A DNA stretch of 64,000 bases. It comes from Erpobdella octoculata. Lineage: Eukaryota > Annelida > Clitellata > Hirudinida > Erpobdellidae. The notes under the pieces were generated by a model. That model saw only the letters and a list, made by a program, of their open reading frames with translations. It searched no databases and was not told where the DNA came from. The number at the start of each line of letters is the position of its first letter. Positions within the stretch are counted from its first letter, which is position 1. Positions 55,640-64,000 of the stretch are shown piece after piece. A program made the translations under genes and the position numbers. Location of the stretch: assembly GCA_963978895.1 (NCBI GenBank), contig CAXBUH010000089.1:48501-112500 (forward strand). Direction: 5' to 3'.

Positions 55640-56880
55640 ATTCACATAATTGCTTGTCTCGAAGTTCAGTATTGGAATAACAAATTCTCGTATGTCTGCC
55701 ATTTCTGTTGACTTTCTCTTCTTAGTTGTTTTTTTAAGTAACTTCTGTCTTCGTGCTCTCAATATGCGTCTTAATCCTAACTCTCGAATGTGTTTTCGAC
55801 CATCTGTAAGCATTGATGTTTTCCGGATGACCAAAGTACGCATTACGTTGTATAACAAAATCGACAACTACCTTCAGTTCTTCCGGTAGATAGCGAAACA
55901 TGCAAACAGTTTTAAATAAATGTCTGGCACTTTCAGTACATGACGGTTTCATTGTGATGGCAAAACAAGAAGGCGCATACACTTTCATAACAAAAGTTGT
56001 CAGTATCTGAAGGATAGTTGATGGATTTTTAGTACTAATATTCAAACATAAAAGAAGATTTGCAGTAGTTAACCACCTTGAATGAGTCATTTTTCCAAGA
56101 TTAGGCATAGACAAATTTATGGAACAATTTCCACTCGAATTTGCTTGGCACATCTGTAATAAATTTGGTGATCAATACTTAAATTTGTGGTAGTAATCTG
56201 TAGAAAATCCGGTTTTATTCATCAAACTGAACAACAGGAAATTGCTAACAAGTTGCCAAAGCTTTTCCAATTGCACCACTGAAGGCTCTTCAACCCGATG
56301 TCGGTCCCTCTAAATGTTAGAGTAAGTGCCGCAGTGGAAGCTCGTTTGCGTGAAGTTGGCACACTAACCACTGCAAAGGTCTGCCAATTTTGTTTCCAAA
56401 CATTGTAATCACTCCGCCTCTTATCCCTGTCTTTACGTTTGTGCCATCGCATCCAGCAACTATTACTTCAGATGATGCAATATTGTTCTCTTCAAGAAAT
56501 TTGCTTATGCTGTTCTTTATACTAAGAGGCGTGCCTAAATTTGTAGTTACGTGTCCAATGTATTTTGACCCCAGTTCTTAAAAAAACGACAGATGTTCTG
56601 CAACAATAATTTTGTGATGATATTTGGTTTCCTGTTTAAACTGTTCAAGCGTCCTGTCCTTACGACCATCAAAATAAAGCCCTTACAACACACCCACGGT
56701 TTGCTCATGCTGAGGCTTTTTTCTTTTCTTAAGTCTTTCTTCTAGCAATCAACTTATGTCTATTACGCTGATCTTGTCTTCATTGGTGATTAAACCGACA
56801 TCTTCTAATACTGCAGAGGCAATGGCAGCGACCGCTCGACAGGCTCGTGCAACAATGTCAGCCAAAGAATATCAGTTTAA
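55640..56880 (-). pseudogene. Relic of an unidentified transposase-like multicopy gene
   Basis: On the minus strand one broken ORF can be followed through several frames. It includes NLGTPLSIKNSISKFLEENN near 56540, EVIVAGCDGTN and GIRGGVITMFGNKIGRPLQWLVCQLHANELPLR at 56460-56330, then LSMPNLGKMTHSRWLTTAN (about 56110) and ILQILTTFVMKVYAPS. RYLPEELKVVVDFVIQRNAYFGHPENI comes later, with a basic tail (RARRQKLLKKTTKKRKS). The order of an acidic D-G-T-N segment, a C-x-L-H segment and a late helical region recalls RNase H-fold transposases, as at 21120-22550. Related sequences are multicopy in several animals as far as I remember; the family is not named with confidence. Confidence 0.5.
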
Positions 56881-56889
56881 ATATTAACT

Positions 56890-59798
<2,909 letters not shown>

Positions 59799-59890
59799 TT
59801 ATTACCCCCTTCTTAATTCTGTTTGTCCCGAACAGCATAGTTGCTTTTGAGAAATGCGACTCGGCCACGAACACCAAAATACCTTGATCT

Positions 59891-61369
59891 TCACTCGTGG
59901 CTTTGACCGCAATTCGTAAACAACATGGTCAAGTCTCTTGACCGTTTGACACAGTTTCTTCCAGTCCTTCTTTGGCTCATCAGCAGAGTCTTTCTTTGGC
60001 TCATCCTCGCCATTTCTGCACGGTTCATCACAGCCTTTTTGCATGCCTCGTCCTGAACATCTTTGCACGGTTTATCGGAATTGTCTGCTTTTTCTTCTTC
60101 CTTCATATCTTTTAGATATTTCTCAAGAAACTCTTCAAAAGGTTTTTCGAAAACACGTCGTTCCATAAATCCAATAAATCCCTTTATCAAACTGTTATTT
60201 GATTTTACAATGACTCTTAGTCTATCTGATCTAGAATCCTCTGTGGATACATTTGATTTAAAACCCTCGGTACCGTTCTCTGTTCTTTGTTCATTTTTTC
60301 CAGAGTTTTTGCTTGCTGCATTGATATTGTTGTTTTGGAGAAGTTCATCGTCGTCATGTTTGTTTTCTTCCAAGCTACAATCGAACGTTTTCTTTTCACA
60401 TTCCAACTCGGATCTTTCGTCGGTGTCAACTTTCGTATCGTCCTGCGGATCTTTCTTCAAATTATCGCCATCGTCTCCCAAATCAGTGTCTTCTTTTTTT
60501 GTCAAGTTAACTTTGACGTATTTTTCTATTGGAGTTTCGTCCGTTTCTAAATCCTCGGTTGCTTCATCCGAGTCAGATTCTTCACTAAAATCTGACCCTG
60601 AATATTCGGTGCCGTCGTCTGTTATGGAGGTTTCCGTTTCAGAACCGTCGCTGAATGGGTGAAAGCCAGAGTTGTTATTGCCATTATTATAATCATCATC
60701 GTGACTTTCATCTTCATCGTTTTGCATTTCGTTTTCAACATTCTTTTCATCTTCTTTAGTTTGGTTTTCGACGTCCAAACCGACTGTATCACTGTCACCA
60801 TCTTTGCATGGTTCATCTTGATCATCTTTGCAAGGTTCCTTATCATGACCGTTTTTGACAGGCTCATCATCATGACCCACCTGACTTGTGCAGTCTGTAC
60901 GGCCGTCATCCGTCACATGCTCTGAGACACAGCTGGTGGACTCCAGTTCAAATTGGGTTACGCCGCAGCAACCCACATCACCAGCAGCCCGCTGGTCCAG
61001 AACCGTGTCCACCACTGCCTTAGCCAACCCTGCGACCAAACTCTCAACAGATGTACCGGCTGCTGCTACTTTGTTTTCGTGGCCAAGAATCATTCTTTCT
61101 CCTGTCTTCCCCTGTGCTGCCATGTTTTCTCTCGCTCGTTGTCTTTCTTTCTCCGGCAATTTGTTTTTTAATTTCCTTTGCTTGACCACAGCTTCCTCGT
61201 CAATATCGAAAAGATATTCGTCGTCGTCAGGCCTATAGCCCTCATTCACTAACGCGGCTAAGAGGCGTTCCATAAGTTCGTCCTTTTTACCTGTATCGCT
61301 CAGGCCACGTTTCTCCAGCTCGTCTTTCATTTCACTCGCCAAAAGTTCATCCAATGATTTCAAAACCAT
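59891..61369 (-). CDS. SAP-domain Gag-like protein, 492 codons
   Basis: An open frame starting six bases after the primer-binding site. Residues about 3-45 are a SAP-like DNA-binding motif (SLDELLASEMKDELEKRGLS, then KKDELMERLLAAL), close to the Gag start at 11019. A basic helical stretch follows (KQRKLKNKLPEKERQRAREN). The middle (about 155-340) is very acidic and repetitive, with DEPCK/KEPCK-type motifs, and DEACK near residue 440. It lacks a CCHC knuckle. The C-terminal part holds another helical region (GFIGFMERRVFEKPFEEFLE). A Gag function is inferred from position and the SAP homolog. The frame is undamaged, but no expression signal beyond the LTR was seen. Confidence 0.75.
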   Translation of the reverse strand: MVLKSLDELLASEMKDELEKRGLSDTGKKDELMERLLAALVNEGYRPDDDEYLFDIDEEAVVKQRKLKNKLPEKERQRARENMAAQGKTGERMILGHENKVAAAGTSVESLVAGLAKAVVDTVLDQRAAGDVGCCGVTQFELESTSCVSEHVTDDGRTDCTSQVGHDDEPVKNGHDKEPCKDDQDEPCKDGDSDTVGLDVENQTKEDEKNVENEMQNDEDESHDDDYNNGNNNSGFHPFSDGSETETSITDDGTEYSGSDFSEESDSDEATEDLETDETPIEKYVKVNLTKKEDTDLGDDGDNLKKDPQDDTKVDTDERSELECEKKTFDCSLEENKHDDDELLQNNNINAASKNSGKNEQRTENGTEGFKSNVSTEDSRSDRLRVIVKSNNSLIKGFIGFMERRVFEKPFEEFLEKYLKDMKEEEKADNSDKPCKDVQDEACKKAVMNRAEMARMSQRKTLLMSQRRTGRNCVKRSRDLTMLFTNCGQSHE

Positions 61370-61375
61370 TCTTGT

Positions 61376-61393
61376 ATCCCACTTCTGACACCA
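61376..61393 (-). promoter_or_regulatory. Primer-binding site, tRNA-Leu
   Basis: ATCCCACTTCTGACACCA on the plus strand equals the 3' end of an animal tRNA-Leu plus CCA as I remember it. It lies one base inside the 5' LTR. Confidence 0.85.
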
Positions 61394-61394
61394 A

Positions 61395-61583
61395 TGTTAC
61401 GATATTACCAAATCGTATACCGGGCTCAATAGAATGGTTTTGCAGTTTTATTGGAAAATAATAAATGAAGCTTTGTTAAGGCTAGTTATACCTTCTGGTC
61501 TATTATTAATGTCCATAATAGTTATTTCAAGTCCTTTAACGTCTATCAATGAGAAAACCTATCGTAAAATCAGCGATTTTACA
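61395..61583 (-). repeat. 5' LTR (189 bp) of the TR-GAG element
   Basis: Same ends as 59610-59798. The polypurine-like ATTACCCCCTTCTTAATT continues beyond it to 61603. Confidence 0.85.
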
Positions 61584-61603
61584 TTATTACCCCCTTCTTA
61601 ATT

Positions 61604-62017
<414 letters not shown>

Positions 62018-62057
<40 letters not shown>
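62018..62057. repeat. (TA)n, short
   Basis: About 45 bp of TA after TGTGTGTATATA. Confidence 0.9.
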
Positions 62058-62061
<4 letters not shown>

Positions 62062-62200
62062 AATAGACTTTAGATGAACAGTCATTATGATGAACCGTTC
62101 TCTTGATGAATAGTCTCTTAATGAATAATCCTTTGGTGGATATCTTTGATGAACAGTCCCTTGATGAATCGTCCTTTGATGAAAAGTCCGCATACCAAAA
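62058..62200 (-). repeat. Tandem array of TTGATGAATAGTC
   Basis: Reverse-complement version of the GACTATTCATCAA array at 48085-48290, about nine degenerate units. Confidence 0.82.
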
Positions 62201-62388
62201 AATCCTTGACATATCCACCTAATTAAAAACAAAATCTAAGTTAAAAATTCAAATTGTTAATTTTGAATAACTTAAAAAATTAAACGTTTCGGTGCAGTTA
62301 GTTTCAGGTTGGCCTTAATGCTAATAATTGAATAATCCCGTTTTGTGACTGTAAGTTGTGCTGCTATTTCTCTCTTTCTCTCTTACTT

Positions 62389-62420
<32 letters not shown>

Positions 62421-62557
62421 TCTTTTTTTCGGTTCTCATTCTCTCTTACTCTCTCTTATATCTCTCTAGCTTTCTTATTATATATTTGATTTGCCTGTTT
62501 TGTTTAATCAGTATAACTTCTTTATTTTAAACCAGTACGATACTAAAATATCAAACT
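62201..62557. other. Upstream region of the four-TM gene, with a CT-rich tract
   Basis: Non-coding. 62368-62470 is a strong pyrimidine tract of TCTCTCT and CTTTCTCT units that could be part of the promoter or 5' leader of the gene starting at 62558. No TATA box or start site could be assigned. Confidence 0.45.
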
Positions 62558-63429
62558 ATGAAAAAATTTCCCCAAGCCGAAGGACGTCACCATGACAGCA
62601 ATAAACCTAAAGACATAACTATTGAGTTTCTACAACGGGACCATTTTGAAACTGGACCAATAATACTAAATCAAAAAGCTATTTTTCAATTCGGAATTGC
62701 GCAGATGTTATTAGGTATAGGATGTGTAATTTTTCAAAGTATTTTGCTAGTGTACGTCAATTTAGACTTCTTTGGATCTGGAATATGGTGCGGAATAGTG
62801 GTTAGTGTTGTTAGACATTCTTGTTTTGCTATCTTGTAAAAATAGCATCTCATTCAGGATTTTGCATTTGCAGGTATTTTATACACCGACAATTTTTAAT
62901 TTTATTCAATTTTAATAGTTGCATTTTTAAATTTTTAGTTTTTTATTGCCGGTTTACTGGGTATGCTCTCAGGTTTATTTACTCCACGTCGAAATTTGGT
63001 AAAAAATATTTTTATATTATAAAACTAGTGATTTGCCGTCCAAAGACAAATGTTTTTGACATTAAGATAAACATATATTGTATTAATTTTAGTTTTTCAA
63101 TATTTTGTAATTTATATGTTAATTTATTTAATTAATTTGTTATAAATATCAAAAGCGTCTCGAACAAAACATCTTACACAGAGTTATGTTGGAATATTAT
63201 GCTAAATAAAAACATTTTAATATACTCAAGCAATATGTAAATAATTATTGTTTTGAACTAAACTTTACTTGTTTCATTTTATAAATGTGTATTACTTACA
63301 TTTACTTGTTGACAGATCATGGCATCCAGCATCGTGTCCGTTGTAGCTGCTAGTTTTTCAACTTTTGTTATATCTCTTTCATTTGTTCGAGTTATTGTGG
63401 GAAGTTTCGTGAGCTATCCATCAGATCCG
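62558..63429 (+). CDS. Four-transmembrane protein gene, exons 1-3 (MS4A/CD20-like), partial
   Basis: Three coding exons fit together, all in phase 0. Exon 1 is 62558-62800 (81 codons, donor GTTAGT). Exon 2 is 62939-62998 (acceptor TTTTTAG, donor GTAAAA, 20 codons). Exon 3 is 63316-63429 (acceptor TTGACAG, donor GTTTGT, 38 codons). The protein starts MKKFPQAEGRHHD with a polar cytosolic-type N-terminus. TM1 is about residues 45-68 (FGIAQMLLGIGCVIFQSIL), TM2 about 74-95 across the exon 1-2 junction (IWCGIV then FFIAGLLGMLSG), and TM3 about 102-128 in exon 3. A short polar turn (TPRRN) separates TM2 and TM3. This spacing fits MS4A/CD20-like or ENTREP/FAM189-like proteins. The fourth segment and stop must lie beyond 64000. 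No signal peptide. Confidence 0.68.
63020..63140. mobile_element. Possible Helitron 3' end in intron 2
   Basis: ACTAGTGATTTGCCGTCC, then AAAGACAAATG, weakly resembles the Helitron terminus at 1821 and 11341 in reverse. It lies inside the intron between exons 2 and 3 of the four-TM gene. Confidence 0.4.
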
Positions 63430-63614
63430 GTTTGTTAACAAAAAATTAAACATGGGTATCGGTGGAGCCGCGTTTCATCCAGACGTTTTAGGAAAAAAAT
63501 TAACTCTTACCCGAAAACTTTCAAATAAAAAAGGGCGAACAATCGGAAAGGCGAGCGTCAAAAAGATTATAATATTCTGTTTTAAAAAAGCGCAATGATG
63601 TATGTATTATATAG
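63430..63614. other. Intron or downstream sequence of the four-TM gene
   Basis: No coding continuation found here. It probably belongs to intron 3. Confidence 0.4.
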
Positions 63615-63799
63615 ACATGTATGTATGTATGTATGTATGTATGTATGTATGTATGTATGTATGTATGTATGTATGTATGTATGTATGTATGTATGTATGT
63701 ATGTATGTATGTATGTATGTATGTATGTATGTATGTATGTATGTATGTATGTATGTATGTATGTATGTATGTATGTATGTATGTATGTATGTATGTATG

Positions 63800-63833
<34 letters not shown>

Positions 63834-63867
63834 TGTATGTATGTATGTATGTATGTATGTATGTATG

Positions 63868-63896
<29 letters not shown>
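63615..63896. repeat. (TATG)n microsatellite
   Basis: About 280 bp of TATG with one TATA variant near 63803. Followed by AACTCCGCCTTGCTTTTGCA and unassigned sequence to the end of the window. Confidence 0.97.
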
Positions 63897-63898
<2 letters not shown>

Positions 63899-64000
63899 CT
63901 CCGCCTTGCTTTTGCAAGCCAGTCCCAAGCCTGGAGAAAGGAGGAGGGAAATGTTAAAAGGATCAAATTATGATCCACGACTGGTAGTACTTAGGTGCTT
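63897..64000. other. Unassigned right edge
   Basis: About 100 bp without a recognised feature. Confidence 0.35.

Noticed and set aside
60063..60662. 199-codon plus-strand frame opposite the SAP-Gag ORF
   Set aside because: It is a Ser/Phe-rich shadow of the acidic minus-strand ORF, which has the domain and the LTR context.

Overview
This is repeat-dense, AT-rich eukaryotic (metazoan) DNA. The evidence is spliced coding sequence, an alpha-spectrin-derived sequence, P-type, hAT, Helitron/Helentron, Penelope, CR1-like, R4-like, RTE-like and Ty3/Gypsy elements, and very long simple repeats. I cannot name the species; an invertebrate with the standard genetic code is the safest reading. No rRNA, tRNA gene, CRISPR array or bacterial operon was seen. 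Nearly all protein-like sequence belongs to mobile elements. The only ordinary host gene I can support is a multi-exon four-transmembrane (MS4A/CD20-like or ENTREP-like) gene at the right edge (62558-63429, probably continuing past the window).

Layout. 0-6.4 kb: TA array, a minus-strand Helitron 3' end, a roughly 1 kb (TCAC)n expansion and a broken THAP/P-type transposase. 6.4-11.3 kb: a decayed minus-strand Ty3/Gypsy element with a SAP-domain Gag, joined at its integrase to a non-retroviral coding fragment. 11.3-19.2 kb: a nested retroelement. The remains of a plus-strand Gag are split by a young, complete LTR element (13014-18772, 5-bp target duplication ATTGT, 840-bp LTRs differing at about 13 sites).

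That inner element has intact gag and protease on the minus strand. Almost all of the rest of pol has been replaced by intronless alpha-spectrin coding sequence (about five spectrin repeats). It is a host-gene-transducing retrotransposon and the most interesting object here.

19.2-29 kb: a hAT element, a transposase-like relic, Helentron copies with TA and TATG expansions, a TTCGGG-rich TIR element nested in one of them, a Penelope-like RT preceded by a hammerhead-ribozyme-like motif, and a Helitron Pif1 helicase relic. 29-39.5 kb: CR1-like, R4-like (next to an ATT array) and RTE-like non-LTR elements, then a hAT fragment. 39.6-50 kb: a Helentron copy with an internal minisatellite and a tRNA-derived SINE, a 1500-bp hAT element with perfect 8-bp target duplications, CR1-like RT, Helitron helicase and Gypsy integrase. 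50-59.2 kb: a two-ORF CR1-like element interrupted by another non-LTR element, a second transposase-like relic, and a minus-strand CR1-like element. 59.2-61.6 kb: a gag-only LTR element with a SAP domain. 61.6-64 kb: inverted Helentron ends, the host gene, and a final TATG array.

The genes do not form a pathway. The window records successive insertions. Helentron ends appear to seed the TA, TATG and TCAC arrays, and several insertions can be dated relative to each other by nesting.
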